Below, piece by piece: positions 28,623-37,186 of a stretch of DNA of 64,000 nt. How positions within the stretch are numbered: position 1 is the stretch's first letter; every line of letters begins with the position of its first letter. The notes beneath the pieces are model-generated. The model was not told where the DNA came from. It did no database searches and worked only from the letters and a program-made list of their open reading frames with translations. The stretch is from Rhodosalinus sp041365695 (lineage in GTDB: Bacteria > Pseudomonadota > Alphaproteobacteria > Rhodobacterales > Rhodobacteraceae). Location of the stretch: NCBI RefSeq assembly GCF_041365695.1, contig NZ_JBGFSJ010000001.1:124001-188000 (forward strand), in the 5' to 3' direction. The translations under genes were made by a program, and so were the position numbers.

Positions 28623-29981
28623 TCACACGTTGAGCAGGAGATGCTCCCGCTCCCACGGGCTGATCACCTGCAGGAATTCCTCGTACTCGGTGCGCTTGAC
28701 GACGGAATAGACGCGGCAGAACTCCGGGCCCAGCACCTCGCGCAGCGCCTCGGCCTCGTCGAAGAGGTCGAGCGCATCGCCGAGAACGCGCGGGATGTCC
28801 CCCTCGCCCTCGTAGGCGTCGCCGCGGAACTGCTTGGACGGCCAGTCCTCGTTCACGAGGCCGATATATCCGGCCGCCAGAGAGGCGGCGATCCCCAGAT
28901 ACGGATTGCAGTCCATGCCGGCGAGGCGGTTTTCCACGCGCCGCGCCTGCGGCTCGGAAATCGGGATGCGCAGGCCCGTGGTGCGGTTGTCGCGGCCCCA
29001 TTCGAGATTGATGGGGGCGGCGTGGTCCTTGACGTATCGGCGGTAGCTGTTGACGTAAGGCGCGAAGATCGCGATCGCCGAGGGCAGGTGCTTTTGCAGC
29101 CCGCCAAGGAAGTTGAAGAACGCGTCCGTTTCCCCGCCCTGGGGGCCGGCGAAGAGGTTCCGCCCGGTGCCAGTGTCGATCACCGAGTGATGGATATGCA
29201 TGGCGCTGCCGGGCTCGTCCTCGATGGGCTTGGCCATGAAGGTTGCGAAGCAGTCGTGGCGCAGCGCCGCCTCGCGGATCAGCCGCTTGAAGTAGAACAC
29301 CTCGTCGGCCAGCTTCACCGGATCGCCGTGGCGCAGGTTGATCTCCACCTGGCCCGCGCCGCCTTCCTGGGTGATGCCGTCGATCTCGAAGCCCTGCGCC
29401 TCGGCGAAGTCGTAGATGTCGTCGATCACGGGGCCGTATTCGTCCACCGCGCTCATGGAATAGGCCTGGCGCGCGGCCGCCGGGCGCCCGGTGCGGCCCA
29501 TCATCGCCTCGATCGGCTTGGCCGGGTCCACGTTGCGCGCGACGAGGAAGAACTCCATCTCCGGCGCGATCACCGGTTCCCAGCCCTGGTCGCGGTAAAG
29601 CTGCACCACCCGCTTGAGCACGTTGCGCGGCGCGTAGGGGATCGGCGCTCCGGCGCGGTCGAAGGCGTCGTGGATCACCTGGAGCGTCCAGTCGCCGGTC
29701 CAGGGCGCGGCGGTTGCCGTGGACATGTCGGGCTTCAGGATCATGTCGGGCTCGACATAGCCCTCGTCGCCCGCGGCCTCGGCCCAGTCCCCGGTGATGG
29801 TCTGGAAGAAGATCGAATTGGGCAGGTGGAAACTGAGCTGCCGGGCGAACTTCGAGGCGGGGACCGCCTTGCCGCGGGCGATGCCGGGAATGTCGGCGAT
29901 GATGCACTCGACCTCGTCGAGGCGGCGGCCCTCGAGGTAGAGGCGCGCGGCCTCGGGAAGGCTGTCGCTCCAGTCGCTCAT
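28623..29981 (-). CDS. glutamine synthetase family ligase (gamma-glutamylpolyamine synthetase-like)
   Basis: 452 residues. PEMEFFLV, EGGAGQVEINLRHG, SAMHIHHSV and NRLAGMDCNPYLG are conserved GS active-site and metal-binding stretches. It lacks the length and adenylylation-type context of GlnA and sits beside a PuuB-like oxidase, so PuuA-type gamma-glutamylation of an amine is the best reading. The start overlaps the amidotransferase stop as ATGA. Confidence 0.87.
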   Translation of the reverse strand: MSDWSDSLPEAARLYLEGRRLDEVECIIADIPGIARGKAVPASKFARQLSFHLPNSIFFQTITGDWAEAAGDEGYVEPDMILKPDMSTATAAPWTGDWTLQVIHDAFDRAGAPIPYAPRNVLKRVVQLYRDQGWEPVIAPEMEFFLVARNVDPAKPIEAMMGRTGRPAAARQAYSMSAVDEYGPVIDDIYDFAEAQGFEIDGITQEGGAGQVEINLRHGDPVKLADEVFYFKRLIREAALRHDCFATFMAKPIEDEPGSAMHIHHSVIDTGTGRNLFAGPQGGETDAFFNFLGGLQKHLPSAIAIFAPYVNSYRRYVKDHAAPINLEWGRDNRTTGLRIPISEPQARRVENRLAGMDCNPYLGIAASLAAGYIGLVNEDWPSKQFRGDAYEGEGDIPRVLGDALDLFDEAEALREVLGPEFCRVYSVVKRTEYEEFLQVISPWEREHLLLNV

Positions 29982-30661
29982 TCGAGGCTCCTTTCGCGGA
30001 AGAACCGCGCGATCATCTGGCCGAGTTTGGCGTTGTCGGTCGGGGCGGGCAGCGCGTCCCGCGCCGCGTCGAGCTGGTCTTCGGGCACCACGCCCTTGCC
30101 GCGGGTGCGGATGAGGCCGTCGATCACCTGCGCGCCGAATTCCGGGTGCGGCTGGACGGTGAAGATCTCTCCGGGCCAGACGAGCGCGGCGTAGGCGCAG
30201 AAGGGGTTGGAGGCGATCACCTCCGCCCCCTCCGGCAACGCGACGATCTGGTCCTGGTGCCAGGCGTTCAGCGCCACGGGGGCGCCCTGCCAGTCGTAGA
30301 CCGTTCGGCCCACGGTCCAGCCGCCCGCGAATTTCTCGACCCTGCCGCCAAGCGCCTGCGCGATGATCTGATGGCCGAAGCAGATGCCGACGAGCGGCTT
30401 GCCGGCCGCGCGGATCTCGCGGATGAGCGCCTCGAGCGGGGGAATCCAGTCATGATCCTCGTAGGCCCCGTGGCGCGAGCCCGTGATGAGCCAGCCGTCG
30501 GCAGCCCCGGGGCCGTCGGGGAAGGCGCCGTCCTCGACCACCCAGGTTTCGAAGTCGAAGCCCCGGCCCGCGAGGAGATGCTCGAACATGTCCGGGTAGT
30601 CGCCCGTCTCGGGCCGGATGTCCGCCGGCGCGCGGCCGGTCTGGAGGATGCCGATCTTCAT
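29978..30661 (-). CDS. class I glutamine amidotransferase
   Basis: 227 residues. The nucleophile Cys94 lies in GICFGHQ, and His172/Glu174 in PHPEF complete the triad. It resembles GMP-synthase-type GATases more than PuuD (peptidase C26). In this operon it may hydrolyse gamma-glutamyl products or supply ammonia; the exact role is inference. First gene of the operon that continues with the ligase and oxidase. Confidence 0.87.
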   Translation of the reverse strand: MKIGILQTGRAPADIRPETGDYPDMFEHLLAGRGFDFETWVVEDGAFPDGPGAADGWLITGSRHGAYEDHDWIPPLEALIREIRAAGKPLVGICFGHQIIAQALGGRVEKFAGGWTVGRTVYDWQGAPVALNAWHQDQIVALPEGAEVIASNPFCAYAALVWPGEIFTVQPHPEFGAQVIDGLIRTRGKGVVPEDQLDAARDALPAPTDNAKLGQMIARFFRERSLE

Positions 30662-30671
30662 GAAATCACCG

Positions 30672-30685
30672 TTTGACGTGCCAAA
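30672..30685 (-). promoter_or_regulatory. imperfect palindrome before the amidotransferase operon
   Basis: TTTGACGTGCCAAA is an imperfect palindrome (five of seven pairs) ending 11 bases before the start at 30661. The outer TTTG/CAAA matches the palindrome before the second ligase gene. An upstream TTGTGA-N17-TAGTTT pair on the minus strand could be its promoter. A repressor site is inference. Confidence 0.35.
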
Positions 30686-30718
30686 AACTAGCGACTGCCC
30701 CGACCCCTCACAAGGGGG

Positions 30719-32035
30719 TCAGACGGCTTCCAGGTAGGACTGCCAGTGCTTTTCGGCCGGCAGTTCGGCGAAGCGGGCGAGCTCCTGCCGCTTGGTCCGG
30801 CACAGGTTCTCGATCAGCAGCGGGGGAAGGATGCGCGCCATCAGCGAGTCGCCTTCCAGCACCTCGATCGCCTCGGCCCAGCTCGGGGCGAGTTGCGGAA
30901 GGTCCTGCTCGTAGCAGTTGCCGGTCAGCGGCGCCGGCGGCTCGAGCGCGTCCTCGATGCCGGAAAAGGCCGCGCCCAGCACGGCGGCCATCAGCAGGTA
31001 GGGCGTGATGTCGCCGCCCGCAACGCGATGCTCGATCCGCCGCGCCCTGGTCGGACCGCTCGGGATGCGGATCGCGGCGGTGCGGTTCTCGTAGCCCCAG
31101 CCGGCGCCGGTGGGCGCGTGCGCGCCGGGCACGAGGCGGTCGTAGCTCGCACCGTGCGGCGCGAAGACCAGCGTCGAGGCCGGCATCGCCCGCAGGCAGC
31201 CCGCCACCGCCTGCCGGAGAAGCGCGGAGCCCTCCGGCCCGCCATCGTCGAAGACGTTCTGCCCGGCCTCGTCCAGCACCGAGAAATGCACATGCATCCC
31301 GTTGCCGGCATCGTCGGGATAGGGTTTGGCCATGAAGGTGGCGGCCATCCCGTGGCGCCGCGCCAGCCCGCGCGCCAGCGCCTTGAAAAGCCACGCGTCG
31401 TCGGCCGCGGCCATGGCCGCGCGGTGGCCCAGCGTGATCTCGAACTGGCCGAGCCCCGCTTCGGACGTGGCCGACTGGACCGGGATGCCCATCGCGGCGC
31501 AGCCCTCGTAGAGATCGGTGAAGAAGGCGTCGAACGCGTCCAGCTGGCGGATCGAGAGCACCGCGTGCCCTTGCAGCGGGCGGCCCGTCACCGGGTTCGC
31601 GGGCGGGTGCAGCGCGTCGCCCGAATCGTCCACCAGCGTGAATTCCATCTCGGTGGCCGCGATCACGTGCCAGCCGCGCCCGGCGAAGCGTTCCAGCACC
31701 GCGCGGAGCGCGTGGCGCGGGTCGCCCATGAAGGGCGCGCCGCCTTCGTCCGACATCCACATCGGCACCAGCGAGGAGGGGGTGGCGAGCCACGGCATGG
31801 GCACCGGCCCGCGCTCGGTCGGGTGGAGCACGCCGTCGCGGTCGCCGGTTGCGAAGACGAGGGGGCTGTCGTCGATGTCGCGACCCCACAGATCCACGTT
31901 GAGCGCCGAGAGCGGCATCCGCAGCCCGTCGTTTTCGAGCTTCTCGGCCTCGCCGGCCGGCAGGCGCTTGCCGCGCATCTGGCCATTGAGATCGCAGGCC
32001 GCGGCGCGCAGCGTTCGGAACTGGGAGAGGTCCAT
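30719..32035 (-). CDS. second glutamine synthetase family ligase
   Basis: 438 residues, a paralogue of the ligase at 28623-29981. TEMEFTLV, SEAGLGQFEITLGH, NGMHVHFSVLD and HRVAGGDITPYLLMAA are the conserved GS motifs. Divergent from its neighbour, so probably a different amine or amino acid is glutamylated. An inverted repeat GACCCC/GGGGTC (30702-30720) overlaps its stop and may end the transcript. A perfect palindrome lies 18 bases upstream of the start. Confidence 0.86.
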   Translation of the reverse strand: MDLSQFRTLRAAACDLNGQMRGKRLPAGEAEKLENDGLRMPLSALNVDLWGRDIDDSPLVFATGDRDGVLHPTERGPVPMPWLATPSSLVPMWMSDEGGAPFMGDPRHALRAVLERFAGRGWHVIAATEMEFTLVDDSGDALHPPANPVTGRPLQGHAVLSIRQLDAFDAFFTDLYEGCAAMGIPVQSATSEAGLGQFEITLGHRAAMAAADDAWLFKALARGLARRHGMAATFMAKPYPDDAGNGMHVHFSVLDEAGQNVFDDGGPEGSALLRQAVAGCLRAMPASTLVFAPHGASYDRLVPGAHAPTGAGWGYENRTAAIRIPSGPTRARRIEHRVAGGDITPYLLMAAVLGAAFSGIEDALEPPAPLTGNCYEQDLPQLAPSWAEAIEVLEGDSLMARILPPLLIENLCRTKRQELARFAELPAEKHWQSYLEAV

Positions 32036-32052
32036 GGGGCGTCCTTCGGAAT

Positions 32053-32062
32053 TTTGATCAAA
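32053..32062 (-). promoter_or_regulatory. palindromic operator candidate TTTGATCAAA
   Basis: TTTGATCAAA is a perfect 10-bp palindrome in an AT-rich patch (AATTTTGATCAAATTA) 18 bases upstream of the second ligase gene. Its TTTG/CAAA ends match the site at 30672-30685, which suggests a shared regulator of the amine genes. Confidence 0.45.
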
Positions 32063-32121
32063 TTACAGAAGGCGGCACATGTGTCCAGAGGCGAGCGCGC
32101 CTTCGGCCGGCGGACGCGCGC

Positions 32122-32928
32122 TCAGCGAATTAGATTCGGGCGGAAACGGATGGGTCGACGCAACTCTTGCGGCATGTGCCGGTTGAGGCGCCGGTTGGCG
32201 ACCCCGAAGAGCCATATGATCACAAGTGTGAGCAGGATGAAGTAGCCCGCGAGGATGGGGTAGGGCACGAAGGGGTTGAACGTCTTGTCCGCGAAGTAGC
32301 TGGCGTAATAAAGCGCGTCGCCTTTCTGCTGCCAGGCCGGAAAGCCCGAGAAGTAGACGAGCGTCGTGGCGTGGAAGAGGAATATCGCCTCGTTGGTGTA
32401 GGCCGGCCAGGCCAGCCGCAGCATGGTCGGGAAGACGATGCGCCGGAACCGCGCCCATCCCGTGAAGCCGTAGGCGTCGGCCGCCTCCGTCTCGCCCTTG
32501 GGGATCGTGCGCAGCGCGCCGTAGAAGATCTCTCCGGAATAGGCGGCCGTGTTGAGGAACAGCACGATCAGCGCGCCGAGCCCCGCCGAGGTCAGGGAAT
32601 CGAAGACGGGCGAGACGGATTTCAGGTTGAGGAAGAAGAAATAGGCGAAGAAGAACTGGATGAAGAGCGGCGAGCCCCGGAAGACGAGGATGAACCACTC
32701 CGAGGGTTTGCGCACCCAGGCCGAGCGCGCCGCCTTGCCCATCGCCACGGCGACGGCCAGAAAAAAGCCCGAGGCCAGGGCCAGAACGCCGAAATAGACG
32801 TTCCAGATGAGCCCCGAGCCGATCAGCGTGATCTGCTGGCAGAGCGTGAAGTTGTCGCGCGGCAGAAGCCGCTCGCCGATCCCGACCGAGCGCAGCGCGT
32901 AATCGCCGATCGTCTCCCAGCAGCTCAT
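32122..32928 (-). CDS. polar amino acid-type ABC transporter permease 2
   Basis: 268 residues, five or six membrane helices. AYSGEIFYGALRTIPKGETEAADAYG is split here as the HisMQ-type permease loop: EIFYGALRTIPKGETEAADA contacts the ATPase. RGSPLFIQFFF is the conserved N-terminal helix. Starts on an ATGA overlap with permease 1. Imports a small amine or amino acid with the neighbouring genes. Confidence 0.93.
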   Translation of the reverse strand: MSCWETIGDYALRSVGIGERLLPRDNFTLCQQITLIGSGLIWNVYFGVLALASGFFLAVAVAMGKAARSAWVRKPSEWFILVFRGSPLFIQFFFAYFFFLNLKSVSPVFDSLTSAGLGALIVLFLNTAAYSGEIFYGALRTIPKGETEAADAYGFTGWARFRRIVFPTMLRLAWPAYTNEAIFLFHATTLVYFSGFPAWQQKGDALYYASYFADKTFNPFVPYPILAGYFILLTLVIIWLFGVANRRLNRHMPQELRRPIRFRPNLIR

Positions 32929-33731
32929 GCGCCCGCCTTGCGCTGGGCCTCGCCCTGCGCCGTCGCCTGCCCGTGGCTGAGGCGCACGGTCAGCCGCTCC
33001 AGCACGATCTCGGAGACGCGGGTGAAGGCGAGGTAGAAGACCAGCAGCGCGAGGAAATACCACATCCGCCAGTCGCCGTGGGGGTAGTCGGTGAAGCGCG
33101 CGGTCTTGGCGCCGCCGAGCTCGCGCGCCCAGTAGACGATATCCTCGACGCCGAGCAGGAACAGCAGGGGCGTGGCCTTGATGAGCACCATCCAGAGATT
33201 GGAAAGCCCGGGCAGGGCGTAGATCCACATCTGTGGCACGAGGATGCGCCAGAACGCCTGGCGGCGGCTCATGCCGTAGGCCTCCGCCGTCTCGATCTGC
33301 GCCTGCGGCACCGCGCGCATCGCGCCGAAGAGCACGTTGGCCGCGAAGGCGCCGAAGACGATGGCGAAGGTCAGCACGGCGAGGAAGAAGCCGTAGATTT
33401 CGTGCATCCATTGCGGCGCGTTGCCGAGGGGCAGCTTGGCCTCGGGGCAGACCACGAAGTCGTTGCCCTGCCGCACCGCCTCTGTCCAGTCGGGGCAGAG
33501 CGCCTGGTGGCGGATCCATTCGAAGCCCTGGTCGAGCGCGATCACGAAGAAGAGGAAGAAGGCGATGTCGGGCACGCCGCGCACCACGGCGATGTAGCCC
33601 TTGCCGAGGATCGAGACGGGTAGAACCCGCGACCGCGCGGCGGCGGCGCCGGCGAAGCCGAAGGCCAGCGCGGTGGGCGCCGTGATGGCGAGCAGGGTGA
33701 GGACCGTGCCGAACGCCGCATAGAACGACAT
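32925..33731 (-). CDS. polar amino acid-type ABC transporter permease 1
   Basis: 268 residues from the first ATG. RGVPDIAFFLFF and ANVLFGAMRAVPQAQIETAE are HisMQ-type permease motifs. The frame stays open for 42 codons upstream and reads like protein (CTDPESLGTLRWLACYLTTG), but it has no ATG, GTG or TTG there. An ATC at 33809 has GGAG eight bases before it. Either translation begins at 33731, an unusual start is used, or a start codon was lost. Coupled to permease 2. Confidence 0.88.
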   Translation of the reverse strand: MSFYAAFGTVLTLLAITAPTALAFGFAGAAAARSRVLPVSILGKGYIAVVRGVPDIAFFLFFVIALDQGFEWIRHQALCPDWTEAVRQGNDFVVCPEAKLPLGNAPQWMHEIYGFFLAVLTFAIVFGAFAANVLFGAMRAVPQAQIETAEAYGMSRRQAFWRILVPQMWIYALPGLSNLWMVLIKATPLLFLLGVEDIVYWARELGGAKTARFTDYPHGDWRMWYFLALLVFYLAFTRVSEIVLERLTVRLSHGQATAQGEAQRKAGA

Positions 33732-33831
33732 GTGCTTGCCCGTGGTGAGGTAGCAGGCAAGCCACCGGAGGGTCCCGAGGCTCTCGGGATCTGTGCAGAA
33801 CGCGAAGATGGCCTCGCTCCGTCGTGATGGA

Positions 33832-33855
33832 GGGGCGGACCCGCGGGCCCGCCCC
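33832..33855 (-). promoter_or_regulatory. strong intercistronic hairpin after the binding-protein gene
   Basis: 33832-33842 and 33845-33855 form an 11-bp stem; the one mismatch becomes a G-U pair in the operon's RNA. It begins 11 bases past the binding-protein stop. No T-tract. Such hairpins often protect the binding-protein message and lower permease expression. Confidence 0.6.
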
Positions 33856-33865
33856 GTTCACGGGA

Positions 33866-34582
33866 TCAGAACTGGGACGAGACGTCCCACTTCGCGATGA
33901 GCTCGTTCAGCGAGCCGTCGTCCTTCATCGACTGGATCGCCGCGTCGAAGGTGTCGCGCAGCTCCTGGTCGCTTTCGCGGAAGCCCATGCCGACGCCGCC
34001 GCCGAGCGGCACGTCGGGGCCCACGAAGATGAGGTCCGGATCCTCCTCCACGATGGGCGCGAGGAACGACTTGTCGGCGAGCACCGCGTCCGCCTCGCCG
34101 CTTTTCACCGCAGCGATCGTCTCGTCGGGGGAGGCGAACTCGACCAGCGTGCCGCCCGTCTCGGCGACGTAGCCGGCCTGGATGGTGCCGGTCTGCGCCG
34201 CGATGACGGCGGCCTCGACATCGATGCCGTCCGACACGGCCGCATAGGCCGACGGATCGGGCGGGGTGTAGTTCTGCGAGAAGTCGATGACCTCGTCGCG
34301 CTCGTCGGTGATCGACATGCCGGCGATGATGGCGTCGTAGTTGCCCGAGACGAGGTTGGGGATGATCGAATCCCAGTCGTTCGTCACCCACTCGCAGGTC
34401 AGCTCGGCGCGGCGGCAAAGCTCGTCGCCCAGCTCGCGCTCGAACCCGTCCACCTCTCCGGCGTCGTTGAGGAAGTTCCACGGGGGGTAGGCGCCTTCGG
34501 TGCCGAGGCGCACGACGTCCTGGGCGCTGGCAAGCCCGGCGCTCAGCGCCAGGGCCGCGGTTGCGAGGATCATTTTCTTCAT
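33866..34582 (-). CDS. ABC transporter substrate-binding protein (polar amino acid family)
   Basis: 238 residues with a signal peptide (MKKMILATAALALSAGLASA). The family-3 binding fold is shown by RLGTEGAYPPWNFLNDAG near the start and DYDAIIAGMSIT-like GNYDAIIAGMSIT, plus IAAQTGTIQ at the second lobe. Two cysteines (LCRRAELTC) probably form a disulfide. Periplasmic receptor of the importer; ligand not determinable from sequence. Confidence 0.93.
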   Translation of the reverse strand: MKKMILATAALALSAGLASAQDVVRLGTEGAYPPWNFLNDAGEVDGFERELGDELCRRAELTCEWVTNDWDSIIPNLVSGNYDAIIAGMSITDERDEVIDFSQNYTPPDPSAYAAVSDGIDVEAAVIAAQTGTIQAGYVAETGGTLVEFASPDETIAAVKSGEADAVLADKSFLAPIVEEDPDLIFVGPDVPLGGGVGMGFRESDQELRDTFDAAIQSMKDDGSLNELIAKWDVSSQF

Positions 34583-34629
34583 GGTCGGTCTCCCTCTGGT
34601 TGGACTGGTGTTGGTCGGGCCGGCCGCTC

Positions 34630-35418
34630 TCAGGCGGCCTGGGTCGAGGACAGGAAGCCCCTCAGCCGCTCGGAGTCCGGCTGGCCGAACAGGGTCTCGG
34701 GCGGGCCTTCCTCCTCGATCCGCCCCTGGTGAAGAAATACCACGTGATCAGAGACATCGGCGGCCATCCTCATGTCATGCGTGACGATGAGCATGGTCCG
34801 CCCCTCCTGCGCGAGATCCTTGATGACGCGCACCACCTCCTGCTCGAGTTCGGGATCGAGGGCCGAGGTGGGCTCGTCGAAAAGAAGCGCCTCGGGCTCC
34901 ATGCAGAGCGCCCGCGCGATCGCCGCGCGCTGCTGCTGCCCGCCCGAAAGCTGCGCCGGGTAGACATCCGCCTTGTCGCCGATGCCGACCTTTTCGAGAT
35001 AGCCCCGCGCCGCCGTCTCCACCTCCTGCCGGTCGCGGCCCAGAACGGTTACCGGCGCCTCCATCACGTTCTGCAGGACCGTCATGTGCGCCCAGAGATT
35101 GAACTGCTGGAACACCATGGAAAGGTTGGTGCGGATGCGCAGCACCTGCCTGGGGTCCGCCGGGTGCCGGTGCAGGCCCGTCCCGCGCCATTTCACCGGC
35201 TCGCCCTTGAAGAGGATCTCTCCCTGCTGGCTGTCTTCCAGCAGGTTCGCGCAGCGCAGCAGCGTCGATTTCCCCGAACCCGAAGAGCCGATCAGCGAGA
35301 CGACGTCGCCGCGCCGCGCGGTGATGTCCACGCCCTTGATGACCTCGAGCTCGCCGTAGCTCTTGTGCAGGTCCCGGATCTCGATGACGGGGTCGGTGTC
35401 GGACAAGGCGGCCTTCAC
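34630..35418 (-). CDS. ABC transporter ATP-binding protein (polar amino acid family)
   Basis: 262 residues. Walker A GSSGSGKST, Q-loop MVFQQFNLW, signature LSGGQQQR, Walker B LLFDEPTSALD and the switch His in VTHDMRMA are all present. The start is taken as the GTG at 35418; no ATG precedes the conserved IEIRDLHKSYG. First gene of the four-gene transporter operon; its order is ATPase, binding protein, permease, permease. Confidence 0.94.
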   Translation of the reverse strand: MKAALSDTDPVIEIRDLHKSYGELEVIKGVDITARRGDVVSLIGSSGSGKSTLLRCANLLEDSQQGEILFKGEPVKWRGTGLHRHPADPRQVLRIRTNLSMVFQQFNLWAHMTVLQNVMEAPVTVLGRDRQEVETAARGYLEKVGIGDKADVYPAQLSGGQQQRAAIARALCMEPEALLFDEPTSALDPELEQEVVRVIKDLAQEGRTMLIVTHDMRMAADVSDHVVFLHQGRIEEEGPPETLFGQPDSERLRGFLSSTQAA

Positions 35419-35515
35419 GGTGGTGTCACGGTTTCGCGCTACTAGGGCGGAAAACACGCGGCGATGCAATGCGCAACCCGGCGAAACCGACAGGCCGCCC
35501 GGCATATTCGTGCTG

Positions 35516-36259
35516 TCATGCGTCGGATTCGGGCGGTACCGGCGTGGGCACCTCGAAATAGGCCGCGGCGGGAATGGCGACGATGCCGGCCAGGCAAAGC
35601 CGCGTCCGGTCCGCCGGATCCAGCCGCTCCGCGGCGCGGCGGACGGCCGCCAGGATCGGGCCGGGGTCGCGGCCCCGCGCCGTGATGAGCGGCAGACCCG
35701 GGGTGGGCCGCGTGCGGGCGATGACGCGAAGCGCCCCGGCGAAATCGTCGTGCGCGGCGATGAGGCGCCATGTCTGGGCGTCGAGCGCGGCGAAATCGGC
35801 GCGCCCCGACGCCACCGCGCGGGCCGAGGCCGCATGCGCCCCGGTGCGCAGGAGTGGCCCGAAGCCCAGCCCGGCCTCGGCCATGTGGTGAGCCGGCGCC
35901 GCCCAGCCCGATTGCGAAAGCGCCTCGTTGAAGGCGAAGCGCCGGCCCGCGAAGGCCGGCAGGTCGCCCGGATCGTCGCGCCGCGCCACGAAGACGGAGC
36001 GGTAATGGCCCGGCGGGCAGCCCTCGAGCGCGTAATCGGGCGTGCCCACCAGCGTCACGCGATCGCGCAGGCGGGTGCGGAACGGATAGCCGCAGGTCTG
36101 CGCGAGGAGGAGGTCGGGGTGTTCCCAGATCTCCCAGGGATCGCGCCCCCGGGTGAGCGCCTCGGGGCCGTATCCCAGCTCGCCCCGGATCGCGCGCCAG
36201 AAGCTGTCATTCGCCGCCGCCGTCTCGGGGCGGTCGTACATCGGCAGCGCCGCGATCAA
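35516..36259 (-). CDS. PhnD-like periplasmic-binding-fold protein without signal peptide
   Basis: 247 residues. LPMYDRPE at the N-terminus, DLLLAQTCGYPF, and FAFNEALSQSG are typical of the PhnD/SsuA-like family related to phosphonate-binding proteins. No signal sequence is visible, so it may act in the cytoplasm or as a detached binding domain. The TTG at 36259 was chosen because LIAALPMYDRPE continues the family-like N-terminus and overlaps the TerB stop; the first ATG is 36241. Confidence 0.75.
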   Translation of the reverse strand: MIAALPMYDRPETAAANDSFWRAIRGELGYGPEALTRGRDPWEIWEHPDLLLAQTCGYPFRTRLRDRVTLVGTPDYALEGCPPGHYRSVFVARRDDPGDLPAFAGRRFAFNEALSQSGWAAPAHHMAEAGLGFGPLLRTGAHAASARAVASGRADFAALDAQTWRLIAAHDDFAGALRVIARTRPTPGLPLITARGRDPGPILAAVRRAAERLDPADRTRLCLAGIVAIPAAAYFEVPTPVPPESDA

Positions 36260-36696
36260 CCGGCGTCCGCGACCCGTTGCCGGGCCATGGCGCTCTCCAC
36301 GTCCGAGATGCCCAGAAGGTTCGCCACGAGCCGCAACAGCGTATCCTCGTCGTGGTCGCGGTGCCCATCGGCAAGCACCACGCGCCACAACGCCTCGATC
36401 ACGCCGAGCCGCTCCTCGTGCGGGACCGCGTCCTTGATCGTGCGGGTGAAGCGAACGGTGTCCGGCGCCTCGGTCTCGGCGGCCTCTCCCTCGCCGCGCA
36501 GGCTTTCGGCCTCGGCGCGGGACAGCTCGAACCGGTCAGTGATGATCCGGGTGATGAGGTCGCGCTCGGCCTCGGCGTAATCGCCGTCCGAACGCGCGAC
36601 GCGCACCAGCAACGCCGTCAGCGCCAGCCGGGCGTCCTCGTCCGGCAGGGTTTCGGGCGTGTGGCCGGAGAGTCTCTTGAAGAAATCTGCAAACAT
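36256..36696 (-). CDS. TerB-like protein, copy 1
   Basis: 146 residues, all helical. ALLVRVARSDGDYAEAERDLI and ERLGVIEALWRVVLADGHRD resemble the TerB (tellurite resistance) fold with acidic metal-site loops. No membrane segment. Paralogue of the next gene upstream; the stop overlaps the PhnD-like start. Function of such stand-alone TerB proteins is unclear. Confidence 0.85.
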   Translation of the reverse strand: MFADFFKRLSGHTPETLPDEDARLALTALLVRVARSDGDYAEAERDLITRIITDRFELSRAEAESLRGEGEAAETEAPDTVRFTRTIKDAVPHEERLGVIEALWRVVLADGHRDHDEDTLLRLVANLLGISDVESAMARQRVADAG

Positions 36697-36735
36697 GATG
36701 CGCTATATAGCGGTGCCGGTCCGGCGCGCCAATGG

Positions 36736-37185
36736 TCAGCGGATCGCGCGCGCGCTCGCCCGGGCCTCGGCGCTGTCGTACTCCTGGATGCCGAGCGCCG
36801 CCTCGATGGCGGCGATGGCGGCCTCCTCGTGCTCCTCGGCCTCGCCGTCGGCCATCATCACCTCCCAGAGCGCGCCCACCATGCCAAGCCGCTCGGGATA
36901 GGCCACGGTCTCGCGGATGACCCGGGCGAGGCGCTCCATGTCGCCGGGCGCCTGGCGCTCCAGCTTCTCGGCGTCGGCGCGGAGCTTTGCGGCCTCCACG
37001 GGGTTCAGATCGAAGCGGGCGGCGAGGATGCGGTCGATCCGGCTGATCTCCTCGAAGAGATAGGCATGGTCCGACTTCGCCACGCGGACCAGCAGCGCCG
37101 CGAGCGCCATGCGGGCGTCGGGCTCGGGCAGCATCTCGGCCGGCTGGGCGTGATGGGCGAAGCGGGCGAGGATCCGCCGGAACAT
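36736..37185 (-). CDS. TerB-like protein, copy 2
   Basis: 149 residues, same architecture as copy 1: ALLVRVAKSDHAYLFEEISRI and ERLGMVGALWEVMMADGEAE, with an acidic C-terminal helix. 39 bases separate the two copies. The close tandem indicates duplication, but divergence between copies points to distinct roles or a heteromer. Confidence 0.85.
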   Translation of the reverse strand: MFRRILARFAHHAQPAEMLPEPDARMALAALLVRVAKSDHAYLFEEISRIDRILAARFDLNPVEAAKLRADAEKLERQAPGDMERLARVIRETVAYPERLGMVGALWEVMMADGEAEEHEEAAIAAIEAALGIQEYDSAEARASARAIR

Positions 37186-37186
37186 C

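Noticed and set aside
29978..30661. PuuD (gamma-glutamyl-GABA hydrolase)
   Set aside because: The chain is a GMP-synthase-type class I GATase; the PuuD/peptidase C26 pattern is not evident, so no puuD symbol was given.
28623..32035. GlnA (assimilatory glutamine synthetase)
   Set aside because: Both GS-like proteins lie in an amine locus and lack a glnB neighbour; the pathway context favours gamma-glutamylamine ligases.
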